A DNA stretch of 64,000 nt from an uncultured Christensenella sp. (GTDB taxonomy: Bacteria; Bacillota; Clostridia; Christensenellales; Borkfalkiaceae): contig CAJUER010000001.1 in NCBI GenBank assembly GCA_910585705.1, forward strand, positions 732,840 through 796,839. The letters are read 5' to 3'. Made by a program: the position numbers and the translations under genes. The notes under the pieces are model-generated. The model was not told where the DNA came from, did no database searches, and saw only the letters and a list, made by a program, of their open reading frames with translations. Below, one piece after another: positions 53,775 to 62,781 of this stretch; position 1 is the first letter of the stretch; every line of letters starts with the position of its first letter.

Positions 53775-56570
53775 TTAATATATTAATATCGGAAAATCAT
53801 TATCTTGATTTTTCCAAATATCCTTTGTTAACCCTTCATTTAACTTATCGGCGAGATAATACATATCTTCAGGTTTTTCATAAACTGTTATATTAATTGA
53901 CGATGGTTCGTCTCCCCTGTCAACTTCTATTAACTCTTCCGTCAATTTATCGCTCTTTAAACAATGAAAATTAGTAATTTCAGAATCCGTTACCTCCTTA
54001 AACACTTTTTCAATTAAATTTCCCGAGTAATAAAAATTAATTACTTTACTGTTTCTCAAAACCATTAATACCGTAAGCGGTATGTTGTTACTATATATTG
54101 GTTCGTTTATAAAATTATTCTGCGCATAACAATTTATAATTTCCGAATTAAATATCGCATACACAAAAGCCGCACTTGAATAATAGGTATAAATAATATC
54201 ATTATCCGAATAGCACTGTTCAACAATACAATAACTTAACATCCATCCGAAGCCCCCGCCACGTTTTGAGTAAATGCTACCGGCACTGTAACAATTAATA
54301 AAGTTAATACGTGATACATTATAGGCAAATCCCCATCCGGCATCTCCCCCGTCAATCACACATGTTGCATGACAATTGCGGATTGTACAATTTTTCCCTG
54401 CATATGACCTTATGAATCCTGCCGCCGTACCGGTATTCTTTATTTCATTTTCAACTAAGCAGTTTTCAATAAGCAAATCACCGGATGACGAATAACCTTC
54501 ATATATAAAACCGCCCGACGAATGTCCTGTAATGTTGCCGTAAACCGAGCCGTTAGTTATTTGTAAGGATGTATTTTGATTTAATAATAAATACCCGATG
54601 AAGCCTCCGGATTTAAACCCTCCGGCATTAAGAGAAGTGTGTTCGTATTTTATTGTTACGTTCGTACTACTGTCCTTAATTTCCTTTTGAACTTGACTGC
54701 CGTTAGAATAATAACCTATCAATCCGCCGACGTATATATCATAACTTGAATCTATAATAGTTATTTCGCCTTGAGTATCGCAATTTATTACGTTCGCAGA
54801 ATTGCAAAAGCCCAACAAACCTCCGAATAAAAACGGCTGTAACAAATTAGTTTTGTTTTCTCTTTCAACGTTTTTTACCGTCATTTCAATATCAGCAATA
54901 CAATCTAAAACATTATTGCCGACCATCCCCGCAATCCCCCCAACAGCGACTCCGTCGTACGTTATTCCGTCTACGGTGATTATTCCGCTTACGCTAACGT
55001 TATGGATAAGTCCCACAGACTTGCCCGCAACTATACCCACACAATATTTTTGCTTCGCACTTTGCGTATTAAAGTCGCAAGTCTTTATATTTGCGTTGAC
55101 TAAATTCAAATCGCCGACAATGCCGCTCGTTACACCGAACAGTGACGGATAATTTAAATCGGTTTCGACTGTTAAATTATTGATTGTATGCCCGCCGCCG
55201 TTAAAACGACCGTTAAAATACGTCGCATCATCAAATATAGGTTCGTGTTTTATTCCGCTTAAATCCAAATCTTTTATCAGTTTATAACTTGATTCGGGAT
55301 AGTACCACATATCGTTTAATTGCGTATAATTAGCAATAGTAAACGGATTTGACGCAGTACCCTCGCCGCCTTCATATAAAAATTCAAATTCGGCGGTTAC
55401 GTTTATTTCCCTATTAACGCACGTTTCCTTTCTTATGGTAGAACCGTTACCGTCCGACCATTTTACAAACCTATAACCCTCGTCAGGAACCGCTACGACA
55501 AATTCTGCGTCATTGCCGTATTCTATTTCCTGCTCAATCTTCCCGTCTATTGTTCCGCCTACACCCGCGCTATATGATACAGTTATCTTAATCTTTTCGA
55601 ATATTGCGGTAACATTTTTATTTGCTGTAATGATTTTATCTTGTCTTTCGGGTACGTTTGAACCGTCCGACCATTTTACAAATCTATAACCGACGTCAGG
55701 AACCGCTACGACAAATTCTGCGTCATTGCCGTATTCTATTTCCTGCTCCGCCTTTCCGTCTATCGTTCCGCCTTCGCCCACGCTATAAGTTACGGTTATC
55801 TTTATCTTCTCAAACTCAGCGGTTATTTCTTTATTTGATATTATATTTTTATCTGTTCTTTCCGCCGTATTTACACTATCTGACCACTTTACAAATTTAT
55901 AACCGTAGTTCGGTATTGCCGTTACCGTTGTTCCGCTTTCGCCGTAAGCAACCGTTTGATTTGCATTGCCAAGCAAATAGCCGCCGTTACCCGCAACGTA
56001 CGTTAAGGTGAATGTTTGCTTTTCAAATATTGCCGTAACGACAATATCTTTCGTTACGTTTCTATCCTGCCTTGTCGCTTCGGTTACTCCGTCCGACCAT
56101 TTTACAAATCTATAACCAATTTCGGGGAAGGCAACGACCGCTTCGGCGGACTCGTTCTTTTTTATCTTTTGAACGGCTTCACCTTCAATTTTTCCGCCGT
56201 CTTCGGCTTTATACATTACGGTATATTCAATTACAGGCTCCGGTTCCGACGGCTCTTTCTTTTTAAACTGCGCAGTTATCGTCTTGTCTTCTGTTATATT
56301 TTTATCCTGTCTTTCGGGCGTAGTTATTCCGTCCGACCACGTTACAAACTCATAACCGTCATTAGGGACTGCAATTACTTGCGAACAGTCTTCGTACTCG
56401 ACTACTATTTGAGTTGCTTCTCCCTTTATCGTGCCGTTTCCGTCCGTTTCATACTTTACTAAATACTCTGCAATTGCAGCTTCGTTCGGTTTGCAGCCGA
56501 ACAGAGTTATTAAAGCAATCAAACTTAATACGCTGCTTATTACCAACAATATCAATCTGTATTTTTTCAT
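53775..56570 (-). CDS. Surface lipoprotein with InlB-type repeats and GLUG-like region
   Basis: 931 residues. The signal sequence ends in the lipobox LFGC (Cys at 26). About five ~75-residue divergent InlB/Flg_new repeats follow (about 35-400), each with a GYRFVKWSDG core and a TAxFEK end. The C-terminal half (410-900) is a beta-helix-like domain with GGLIGYYSNG and GGIAGMVGN motifs similar to GLUG repeats. Probably an outer-face, lipid-anchored adhesin. Its upstream region has operator-like dyads. It precedes the 50466 gene by 24 bp, so the two may be cotranscribed. Confidence 0.85.
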   Translation of the reverse strand: MKKYRLILLVISSVLSLIALITLFGCKPNEAAIAEYLVKYETDGNGTIKGEATQIVVEYEDCSQVIAVPNDGYEFVTWSDGITTPERQDKNITEDKTITAQFKKKEPSEPEPVIEYTVMYKAEDGGKIEGEAVQKIKKNESAEAVVAFPEIGYRFVKWSDGVTEATRQDRNVTKDIVVTAIFEKQTFTLTYVAGNGGYLLGNANQTVAYGESGTTVTAIPNYGYKFVKWSDSVNTAERTDKNIISNKEITAEFEKIKITVTYSVGEGGTIDGKAEQEIEYGNDAEFVVAVPDVGYRFVKWSDGSNVPERQDKIITANKNVTAIFEKIKITVSYSAGVGGTIDGKIEQEIEYGNDAEFVVAVPDEGYRFVKWSDGNGSTIRKETCVNREINVTAEFEFLYEGGEGTASNPFTIANYTQLNDMWYYPESSYKLIKDLDLSGIKHEPIFDDATYFNGRFNGGGHTINNLTVETDLNYPSLFGVTSGIVGDLNLVNANIKTCDFNTQSAKQKYCVGIVAGKSVGLIHNVSVSGIITVDGITYDGVAVGGIAGMVGNNVLDCIADIEMTVKNVERENKTNLLQPFLFGGLLGFCNSANVINCDTQGEITIIDSSYDIYVGGLIGYYSNGSQVQKEIKDSSTNVTIKYEHTSLNAGGFKSGGFIGYLLLNQNTSLQITNGSVYGNITGHSSGGFIYEGYSSSGDLLIENCLVENEIKNTGTAAGFIRSYAGKNCTIRNCHATCVIDGGDAGWGFAYNVSRINFINCYSAGSIYSKRGGGFGWMLSYCIVEQCYSDNDIIYTYYSSAAFVYAIFNSEIINCYAQNNFINEPIYSNNIPLTVLMVLRNSKVINFYYSGNLIEKVFKEVTDSEITNFHCLKSDKLTEELIEVDRGDEPSSINITVYEKPEDMYYLADKLNEGLTKDIWKNQDNDFPILIY

Positions 56571-56684
56571 AATTTAATTATAAACCTTTACGGTGCATTT
56601 GTACACCATAATATGGAATATTTTAATCAGTATTTATATTCTATTATAAATAATAGCAATTTGCAATTCACATTTGTTTTCTTT

Positions 56685-56706
56685 TATGTGTATCTTTGTA
56701 CACATA
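56685..56706. promoter_or_regulatory. Operator-like dyad upstream of the lipoprotein gene
   Basis: Arms tatgtgta and tacacata, separated by tctttg. A related motif tttgtacaccataa lies at 56598-56611, closer to the gene. Confidence 0.4.
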
Positions 56707-56724
56707 TCATTAAATTATTTATAT

Positions 56725-56758
56725 AAAAAAGGAACGCATATCATTGCGTTCCTTTTTT
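56725..56758 (-). terminator. Terminator of the 56762 gene
   Basis: A 14-bp perfect stem, aaaaaaggaacgca with its complement at 56745-56758, loop tatcat; A/T runs on both sides make it bidirectional. Confidence 0.85.
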
Positions 56759-56761
56759 ATT

Positions 56762-57277
56762 TTATACATAACCTAAAAACTCACCGTCTGCACCGATTTT
56801 ACAAACTTCGGTAGCTTTTGAAGCCCAACTTTTTGAATCTATTTTATATCGCATTCTCGCAATCCAATATTTTGCGACTCCTCCTGTACTTGCCTCTGTA
56901 CTTACAGTTTTTCCCATATTTAAATCATTTGTTGTATTTGTACTTACAAGATCCATACTTTCATAAGATTCCGTATATGATTCAGAAGAATATAACATAA
57001 CTACAACAATTACAGTTGCAGGAAATAATGTAAAATCATTTTTTACGGTAGCCCATACCTTACCGTTCCCACCATTAATAGAAATAGATAAAGATGTAAA
57101 TAACCCGTATGGCTCAACATCATTTAATTCTTCTATATTTGTTTCATAGTTAATTAATTCATTTTCCGCTGTTGCTGCATAAACTTTTTGTGAATTAATT
57201 AATCCTATAAAAGATGAGGTCAAAACTGTTATAAATATTACTGCAATTATTGCTAATTTTAAATTCTTTGCTTTCAT
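56762..57277 (-). CDS. Small secreted protein
   Basis: 171 residues with a signal peptide (about 1-34, VYAA-T) and a beta-rich mature part (LFTSLSISINGGNGKVWATV, KYWIARMRYKIDS). I do not recognise the family. It lies between the lipoprotein gene and the XRE regulator pair and shares their orientation. AAGGAGTTATAAT-type sequence precedes the ATG. Confidence 0.75.
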   Translation of the reverse strand: MKAKNLKLAIIAVIFITVLTSSFIGLINSQKVYAATAENELINYETNIEELNDVEPYGLFTSLSISINGGNGKVWATVKNDFTLFPATVIVVVMLYSSESYTESYESMDLVSTNTTNDLNMGKTVSTEASTGGVAKYWIARMRYKIDSKSWASKATEVCKIGADGEFLGYV

Positions 57278-57362
57278 ATTATAACTCCTTCCAAAAAATT
57301 TTATAAAGAGATTATAATATATTTATGATTACTTTGCAATACACTTTTATGCAATATATCGT

Positions 57363-57857
57363 TTACTTTTGTCTACTTTTTAATTTAACTATAAAAATCA
57401 CTAATAAAATTAAAAATACAAAACAAAAAGATAAACTTATGTAAAAAATAATATCATTAATGTCTGTTGTTTTTTCAGACTGATAACCTATATTATTTGT
57501 AAAAGCTATAAACCCGAAAGCCGTAGTTGAAAGTAGTGTTAATAAAAAGAAAATTGAAATAATTATCAAACTAATTATACAAATTCTGTACTTAGATTTA
57601 CTTGTTGCGGTGGTAATGGCGATTTCTTTAACACATTCATCTTTTTCATTTAATAAAGTATGATCTTCATAAAAATAATTTGCATCAACTTTAAAATACT
57701 CACATAATAAATTTATACTGTCATGGTTAGGATTCATTAATCCTTTTTCCCACTTAACTATTGCGGAACGACTTACGCCAATTTCAAGCCCAAGTGCTTC
57801 CTGTGATAATTTTCTCTCTTTCCTTAAATACGCTATTTTTTCTCCAACAGTTTTCAT
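57363..57857 (-). CDS. XRE regulator with C-terminal membrane segments
   Basis: 164 residues: N-terminal Cro/C1-type helix-turn-helix (GEKIAYLRKERKLSQEALG, SRSAIVKWEKG) and two hydrophobic helices (about 92-115 and 135-158). Membrane-tethered XRE proteins may sense envelope signals. It overlaps the upstream XRE gene by four bases (ATGA). Confidence 0.82.
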   Translation of the reverse strand: MKTVGEKIAYLRKERKLSQEALGLEIGVSRSAIVKWEKGLMNPNHDSINLLCEYFKVDANYFYEDHTLLNEKDECVKEIAITTATSKSKYRICIISLIIISIFFLLTLLSTTAFGFIAFTNNIGYQSEKTTDINDIIFYISLSFCFVFLILLVIFIVKLKSRQK

Positions 57858-58201
57858 AATGAAGAATCCTTTTGAGTTTTTTTAAATTGTTTTATTATCA
57901 ATTCTAACACTTTAAGTTGTTCTTTACTCATATCGCACAATGAGTTTGCAATCTCAAGAATACGAGTGTTGTTTTGTTCTGCATTACTGAACGAAAAAAA
58001 GTATGCTAAAGTTACTCCTAAGAAATCACAGATTTTTTCTATTGAGCGTAGAGACGGAGTTCTGTCTTTATCTCTTGCCGCATTCTTTCTCCACTGATAT
58101 ATGGTGGAAGATACTTCGGCATTTTCTTTTAATTGATATTTATTAATTCCTTTTTCTTGCATAAGTTCATCAATGCGTGAAATTATAATTTTCTTGTCCA
58201 T
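57854..58201 (-). CDS. XRE-family transcriptional regulator
   Basis: 115 residues with an N-terminal helix-turn-helix (RIDELMQEKGINKYQLKENA, VSSTIYQWRK, SIEKICDFLGVTLAYFF). The C-terminal helix may mediate dimerisation. AGGAGGT precedes the ATG. A motif tttgcacaccataa at 58258-58271 upstream matches one before the lipoprotein gene, so the pair may regulate both. Confidence 0.82.
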   Translation of the reverse strand: MDKKIIISRIDELMQEKGINKYQLKENAEVSSTIYQWRKNAARDKDRTPSLRSIEKICDFLGVTLAYFFSFSNAEQNNTRILEIANSLCDMSKEQLKVLELIIKQFKKTQKDSSL

Positions 58202-58270
58202 ATATACCTCCTTATATTACTCAACATTCTAAGGTATATTTTTCAACCATATAAAGCATTTTGCACACCA

Positions 58271-58294
58271 TAAGACGGTTGATATTTCAACCGT
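58271..58294. terminator. Hairpin at the end of the ligase gene
   Basis: A 10-bp stem agacggttga/tcaaccgtct, loop tatt, overlapping the ligase stop. The T run is weak. Confidence 0.5.
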
Positions 58295-59213
58295 CTTGCT
58301 TATCATCTCTCAACCCTTTCCATACGGGTTGACGCATTCCCCCGCTCTCGGTTTCGTGCATAAAGTGTGCCGTTCCCACAAGTTGAGGTTTCAGCCAAAC
58401 TGTATTTTTATATTTATCGAACCACGGCCGCTTGACCGTGTTCTTTTTTGCAAAATCCGCTATTATTTTCTGCTCTGCCTTTGATACACCAAGATAGACC
58501 TTGCCACGACATTTAAGCTCGCCCTTTTCGTTGTAGTAGCCGAGTATCAAATCCTTGACCTTTCCGTCCTCGTCAGGTTGATAACCGAGTACGAGCAAGT
58601 CCTCGTCCTGCATCACTTTTATCTTTATCCATTCGGACGTGCGCTTGCCTATATGGTACAGCCCGTCTTTTTTCTTGGCGACAATACCTTCTAAATTCTC
58701 TTTCTTTGCAAGTTGGAAAAAGGCAACGCCGTTTCTTTCTATCCATCGGGAAACACTTAAATTATGACCTTCCGATACCGCTTTTGAAAGATACTCTTTA
58801 CGCTCCATTAGCGGATTGTCCGTCAGGTCTTTTCCGTCATAGTAAATAATATCGTAGGCGACGAACTGCACGGGGTTCTTTTTTGCCGCAAGCGATATTC
58901 TGAATTTATCGCCCATAAGACTGCGCTTTTGTAAGGCATAAAAATCGGGCTTGCCGTTCGTCAAAACGACAAGTTCTCCGTCGAGTATTACCCGCTTTTT
59001 TACACACTTGCAAATGTCGGAAATTTCGGGATATATGGGGGTTAAATCTTTGAAACGCTTGTTTTGCAGTGTTACCGATTTAGGTTCGATATACGCCACA
59101 CACCGAATTCCGTCCAACTTCAATTCGTATATATAATCTTCATTGTCGAACGGTTCTTTGACCTCATTAAGCAACATAGGCGAGATATTCTTTTCTTCAA
59201 ATAAATCCGCCAT
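58287..59213 (-). CDS. ATP-dependent DNA ligase (LigD ligase-domain type)
   Basis: 308 residues: adenylation domain with the nucleotidyl-Lys motif ELKLDGIRCV near residue 30, DGELVVL, and EGIVAKKKDGLY, then an OB-fold domain (WIKIKVMQDEDLLVLGYQPD onward). It contains only the ligase portion of LigD. It partners Ku, encoded immediately upstream with a one-base overlap, in double-strand break end joining. Confidence 0.93.
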   Translation of the reverse strand: MADLFEEKNISPMLLNEVKEPFDNEDYIYELKLDGIRCVAYIEPKSVTLQNKRFKDLTPIYPEISDICKCVKKRVILDGELVVLTNGKPDFYALQKRSLMGDKFRISLAAKKNPVQFVAYDIIYYDGKDLTDNPLMERKEYLSKAVSEGHNLSVSRWIERNGVAFFQLAKKENLEGIVAKKKDGLYHIGKRTSEWIKIKVMQDEDLLVLGYQPDEDGKVKDLILGYYNEKGELKCRGKVYLGVSKAEQKIIADFAKKNTVKRPWFDKYKNTVWLKPQLVGTAHFMHETESGGMRQPVWKGLRDDKQDG

Positions 59214-60028
59214 TATGCTTCCTTCTTTTTAGCCGTCGTTTTCTTCGGCAACGTCTTTTTCGTTTTAGGCTTCTGCATAAGCTCCAAAGATTTTGTAAGC
59301 GCGTCCATAAGATTTGCAACAGTGCCTACACCCTTTTCTCTCGGCGCAACGATTTCTTTGCCCGCTATCTTCCGCTCTATCGCTTCTTGCACTTTTTGAC
59401 GGTACTCATCCCTATAATCTTCAGGGTTGAATTCTCCCGTCATTCCCTCGATTATAGCCTTCGCCATTTTCAGTTCGGCGGCGTTCCCTTTCTCGGTTAT
59501 TTCTTTGGCGGGATTCTTTGTTACTTCTTCTTCGAAGAAAAGCGTGTTCAACAGCATTTGTCCGTCTTTCGCTCTTATTAGTATCAGCGTTTCCTTTGTG
59601 CCGAGAACGGTCTTTGCTATTGCAGCCTTGCCCTCCTGCTCCATTGCGGTCAATAACACGGCAAATGCTTTCTCTGCTCCTGTCGGCGCAACGTAGTAAG
59701 GCTTATCAAAATACAGCGGATCGACTTCGGATAGATTCACAAATTTTTCTATTGTGATGTTCTTATCCTTTTTGGATTTTATCTTTTCAAAGTCCTTTTC
59801 TTCGAAGATAACGTATTTGCCGTCCTCGTACTCAAAGCCTTTTACAATATCTTCCTGCTTTACTTCCCGACCGTCGCAGTCTGCGCAAGTTTTCTTATAT
59901 TTCACTCGGCTCATTGTTTTCTTGTCTATCATATTGAAACCGATGTCGTTTTCTTTTATTGTGCTATGCAACGTTACCGGAATGTAAACCAATCCGAAAC
60001 TTATACTGCCTTTATAACTGTATGCCAT
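59213..60028 (-). CDS. ku: Ku end-binding protein
   Basis: 271 residues from the ATG at 60028 (MAYSYKGSISFGLVYIPV), the usual Ku N-terminus. The frame is open 22 codons further upstream, but that stretch lies in the terminator of the rhodanese gene. A CxxC (TCADCDGREV) and a Lys-rich C-terminal tail are present, as in many bacterial Ku proteins. It threads onto DNA ends and recruits the ligase. Confidence 0.95.
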   Translation of the reverse strand: MAYSYKGSISFGLVYIPVTLHSTIKENDIGFNMIDKKTMSRVKYKKTCADCDGREVKQEDIVKGFEYEDGKYVIFEEKDFEKIKSKKDKNITIEKFVNLSEVDPLYFDKPYYVAPTGAEKAFAVLLTAMEQEGKAAIAKTVLGTKETLILIRAKDGQMLLNTLFFEEEVTKNPAKEITEKGNAAELKMAKAIIEGMTGEFNPEDYRDEYRQKVQEAIERKIAGKEIVAPREKGVGTVANLMDALTKSLELMQKPKTKKTLPKKTTAKKKEA

Positions 60029-60058
60029 ACCTTTAATATGCTCAAATGGCAAAAAAAT

Positions 60059-60081
60059 AACGGCGGATACGTTCCGCCGTT
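60059..60081 (-). terminator. Terminator of the rhodanese gene
   Basis: A 9-bp stem aacggcgga/tccgccgtt with loop tacgt, then on the minus strand TTATTTTTTTG. Confidence 0.8.
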
Positions 60082-60374
60082 CAATCGTCTGCATAATCTT
60101 TAATCCCTCCGATGTCAGTTACGTTGTTATAGCCCATTTCGCATAAGGCTTGCGCCGCCCTTGCGCTTCTTACTCCGCTGTGACAATAGACATATATTGG
60201 TGTAGCTTTATTTACTATGTGCAATCGCACGTTTTCAAGCGATTGTACAGGCATATTTAAACTTCCGGCAATATGTCTTTCGTTATACTCCTCTTTCGTC
60301 CTTACGTCTAAGAGAACTGAGTTCTTATTTTTAACATATTCCTTAACGCCGTCATTTATATTTAACTTTCCCAT
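60081..60374 (-). CDS. Rhodanese-domain protein
   Basis: 97 residues, a single rhodanese domain with the active-site loop CHSGVRSARAA (Cys near 64) and LLDVRTKEEYNERHI. It probably transfers sulfane sulfur or acts as a persulfide carrier. Single-domain rhodaneses are common; its place in a DNA-repair cluster is not explained. It is divergent from the SRAP gene. Confidence 0.88.
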   Translation of the reverse strand: MGKLNINDGVKEYVKNKNSVLLDVRTKEEYNERHIAGSLNMPVQSLENVRLHIVNKATPIYVYCHSGVRSARAAQALCEMGYNNVTDIGGIKDYADD

Positions 60375-60409
60375 AATATAATTTTCCGCAAAAGAAACAA
60401 ACTTATTAT

Positions 60410-60961
60410 ATGTGCGGAAGATTTCATTTTAACGGCAACGATAAAGATATGCGGAAAATCTTGGACGAGCTACCCGAAAGCGAGAAAAACGTTCAAATTA
60501 AATTCGGAGATATTTATCCTACCTATTACTTACCCATAATAACGCAAGAAAAGCACCCTGTACTTTCAAAATGGGGATTTAATCGTTTCGACGGTAAAGG
60601 CGTTCTTATCAATGCTCGTGCCGAAACCGTTACGGATAAACAGACATTCCGCAAGAGCTTTTTAGACCGCAGATGCTTAATTCCTGCAAGCGGTTTTTAC
60701 GAATGGGATTCGCAAAAGAATAAATATTATTTCAAGCGTTTGGACGGCAATCTATTATATCTCGGCGGGTTCTATCGAAATGAGGACGGGGAAAACAGAT
60801 TTATTATTCTTACAAAACAGTCTACTCCGCCGGTTGAAAATTACCACAACCGTATTCCCGTTATCGTTAGCGAAGATATTAAAGATTATTATCTGAACGA
60901 CACTGACTTTGCCCGTCATTTCATTTTAACGGATAACAAAGTTAAATTGAATTGTAACTAA
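60410..60961 (+). CDS. SRAP-domain protein (YedK/HMCES type)
   Basis: 183 residues starting MCGRF, where Cys2 becomes the catalytic N-terminal residue. NARAET (Asn/Glu), ASGFYEW and NYHNRIPV complete the SRAP site. These proteins form a protective thiazolidine crosslink with abasic sites in ssDNA. It is the only plus-strand gene in the repair cluster. No clear ribosome site, but the conserved N-terminus fixes the start. Confidence 0.93.
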   Translation: MCGRFHFNGNDKDMRKILDELPESEKNVQIKFGDIYPTYYLPIITQEKHPVLSKWGFNRFDGKGVLINARAETVTDKQTFRKSFLDRRCLIPASGFYEWDSQKNKYYFKRLDGNLLYLGGFYRNEDGENRFIILTKQSTPPVENYHNRIPVIVSEDIKDYYLNDTDFARHFILTDNKVKLNCN

Positions 60962-60984
60962 AAGGCGCACACATAGATACGCCT

Positions 60985-62235
60985 TTATTTATTGTTCTTG
61001 AAAAAGCTGTAAGGATGAATAACGTGTTCTCCCTTTATATCCAAATCGCGCAGCTTTGGGTCTTTGAACACCACCGCGCTCTGAATTATATTGTTGCCGT
61101 ACTTTGCCCGCAGCTTATCTATCGCGTTGTCAAGCCGCTTCTGTTTCTCGTCCTTTGCTATATCCGCAAACATATCAAGCTGTTCGTTGCCCGTTATAAA
61201 GTCCGTTACGGAAATGCCAAGCCCCCTGACGTACTCGTTCCACGGATATATTTCCTTGAACAGCTTAAAAGCAAATTTAGCTATATCATTCATATTGTTT
61301 GTTGGACGTAGTAGTTTGCCCTGCTTCTGATAGCCGAGCAATTTGCTGTCCCGAATATAAAGCTGAACCGTTCTTGCCTTATTCAATCCCGCTTCTCTCA
61401 TACGCGAGGCGACCGAGTCTGCAAGCAGCCATATTACTATCTCCACGTCGTCCTCGTTTTTTAAATCTCGATAGACCGTAAGGCTATTGCCAATAGATTT
61501 TATCACTTCTTCCTCATTCACAGTAAGAACGGGCGATTCGTCTTTGCCGTTGGCGAACGTGTGAATATAGCTTCCCCATTTGCCGAGCAAGTCCGTCAAC
61601 ACCTTTTCGTCCGTCTGCGCGAGCTGTCCTATTGTTTTTATACCTATACGGTTTAGCTTGCGTTTGGTTGCAGAGCCGACGTACAGTAAATCCTCTACGG
61701 GCAGAGACCATACCTTTTGTTTGTAGTTATCAGGCGTTATTTCGGTTACGGCGTCCGGCTTTTTCATATCCGAGCCGAGCTTTGCGAATATCTTATTCCA
61801 ACTCACTCCTATGCTTACCGTAAGTCCGATTTCCTGCTTTATTCTCTCTCTTATTCTTTCGGCAATCTCTTTTCCACTGCCGAACGCTTTCACGCTTTTC
61901 GTTACGTCTAACCAACACTCGTCTATTCCGTAAGCTTCTATACGTTCCGTATAGTCCTCATAGATAGCTCGAACCTCTCTCGATACGTTAAGATAAGTAA
62001 TAAAATCAGCCGGAACCTCTATGAGCGTGTTGCCGCATTTTTGTTTGGCTTCCCAATACACGTCGCCCGTCTTTACGCCTAAGTTTTTGGCTATCATATT
62101 CTTCGCCAAAACTATACCGTGCCTATCCTCTTTACTACCTACCACGACGACGGGTTTATCTCTTATTTCGGGGTTTCTCAGGCACTCGACCGAAGCATAA
62201 AAGTTATTCAAATCGCTGTGAAGAATAGTCCGCAT
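60985..62235 (-). CDS. dinB: Y-family DNA polymerase (Pol IV/UmuC type)
   Basis: 416 residues: palm motif LHSDLNNFYASVE at the N-terminus, GIDECWLDVT near 106, SIGVSWNKIFAKLGSDMKKPD near 143-165, helix-hairpin-helix LNRIGIKTIGQLA, and a little-finger domain. It is close to UmuC/DinB-like polymerases of Firmicutes elements. It performs error-prone synthesis past lesions. No strong ribosome site seen. Confidence 0.9.
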   Translation of the reverse strand: MRTILHSDLNNFYASVECLRNPEIRDKPVVVVGSKEDRHGIVLAKNMIAKNLGVKTGDVYWEAKQKCGNTLIEVPADFITYLNVSREVRAIYEDYTERIEAYGIDECWLDVTKSVKAFGSGKEIAERIRERIKQEIGLTVSIGVSWNKIFAKLGSDMKKPDAVTEITPDNYKQKVWSLPVEDLLYVGSATKRKLNRIGIKTIGQLAQTDEKVLTDLLGKWGSYIHTFANGKDESPVLTVNEEEVIKSIGNSLTVYRDLKNEDDVEIVIWLLADSVASRMREAGLNKARTVQLYIRDSKLLGYQKQGKLLRPTNNMNDIAKFAFKLFKEIYPWNEYVRGLGISVTDFITGNEQLDMFADIAKDEKQKRLDNAIDKLRAKYGNNIIQSAVVFKDPKLRDLDIKGEHVIHPYSFFKNNK

Positions 62236-62263
62236 AAAAGTATTATGCGCAAATAAAAAAGGC

Positions 62264-62527
62264 TTACGACTGACCCGTAAACCTTTCTACAAACCACCTG
62301 TTCGTCTGCTTATCCAAATAAATAATTTTTTCTCTGCCCTTAATTATTACCTTATACTTTCTTGTAAGTACTCCGCCTGTATGGTCCGGCGGAGCGTTAC
62401 GCTCATCAATTATTTTATCTATATCATACCGCGTTCCGTCCGTCCATTCGATTGCCACAGGCTTCATTATCCCGTCTGTGTTAATTTTAAGATACACCGC
62501 AACGTAAACCTTTTCGTAAGTTACCAT
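62264..62527 (-). CDS. Small conserved hypothetical protein upstream of dinB
   Basis: 87 residues, beta-rich (KVYVAVYLKINTDGIMKPVAIEW, TRKYKVIIKGREKIIYL, NRWFVER). I associate such short proteins with Y-family polymerase genes in Clostridia, but no function is known. It starts 30 bp upstream of the dinB gene on the same strand. Confidence 0.7.
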   Translation of the reverse strand: MVTYEKVYVAVYLKINTDGIMKPVAIEWTDGTRYDIDKIIDERNAPPDHTGGVLTRKYKVIIKGREKIIYLDKQTNRWFVERFTGQS

Positions 62528-62559
62528 ACGTTTAGTATTTACGTTTTTAACAAAAATAA

Positions 62560-62578
62560 CGGCGGATTTACTCCGCCG
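62560..62578 (-). terminator. Terminator of the zinc-ribbon gene
   Basis: A 7-bp stem cggcgga/tccgccg with loop tttac, overlapping the gene's stop codon and followed on the minus strand by TTATTTTTG. Confidence 0.7.
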
Positions 62579-62729
62579 CTTCTGCTTTTTGTATTGCTTC
62601 TTTCTTTTCTTCCACTTTGACTTTGAATTGCATTTCGCACTCTGAACATACTACCGAACCGTTGGTTTCTTTCAAATCAAGTCCTTTCTGCTCGGCTCCG
62701 CAATTCGGACATTTTACCGAATATAGCAT
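62568..62729 (-). CDS. Zinc-ribbon protein
   Basis: 53 residues from the ATG at 62729, preceded by AGGAGTGAAGATT. Two CxxC pairs (CPNCGAE and CSECEMQ) form a zinc ribbon, followed by a Lys/Glu tail. Possibly a nucleic-acid- or protein-binding accessory of the repair genes; unproven. Confidence 0.78.
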   Translation of the reverse strand: MLYSVKCPNCGAEQKGLDLKETNGSVVCSECEMQFKVKVEEKKEAIQKAEAAE

Positions 62730-62781
62730 AATCTTCACTCCTCTTTTGACTTTCATATTATACGAGAATCAGTTGGCTATG

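Noticed and set aside
60029..60094. 22-codon N-terminal extension of Ku
   Set aside because: It reads through the rhodanese terminator hairpin; the ATG at 60028 matches the usual Ku N-terminus.
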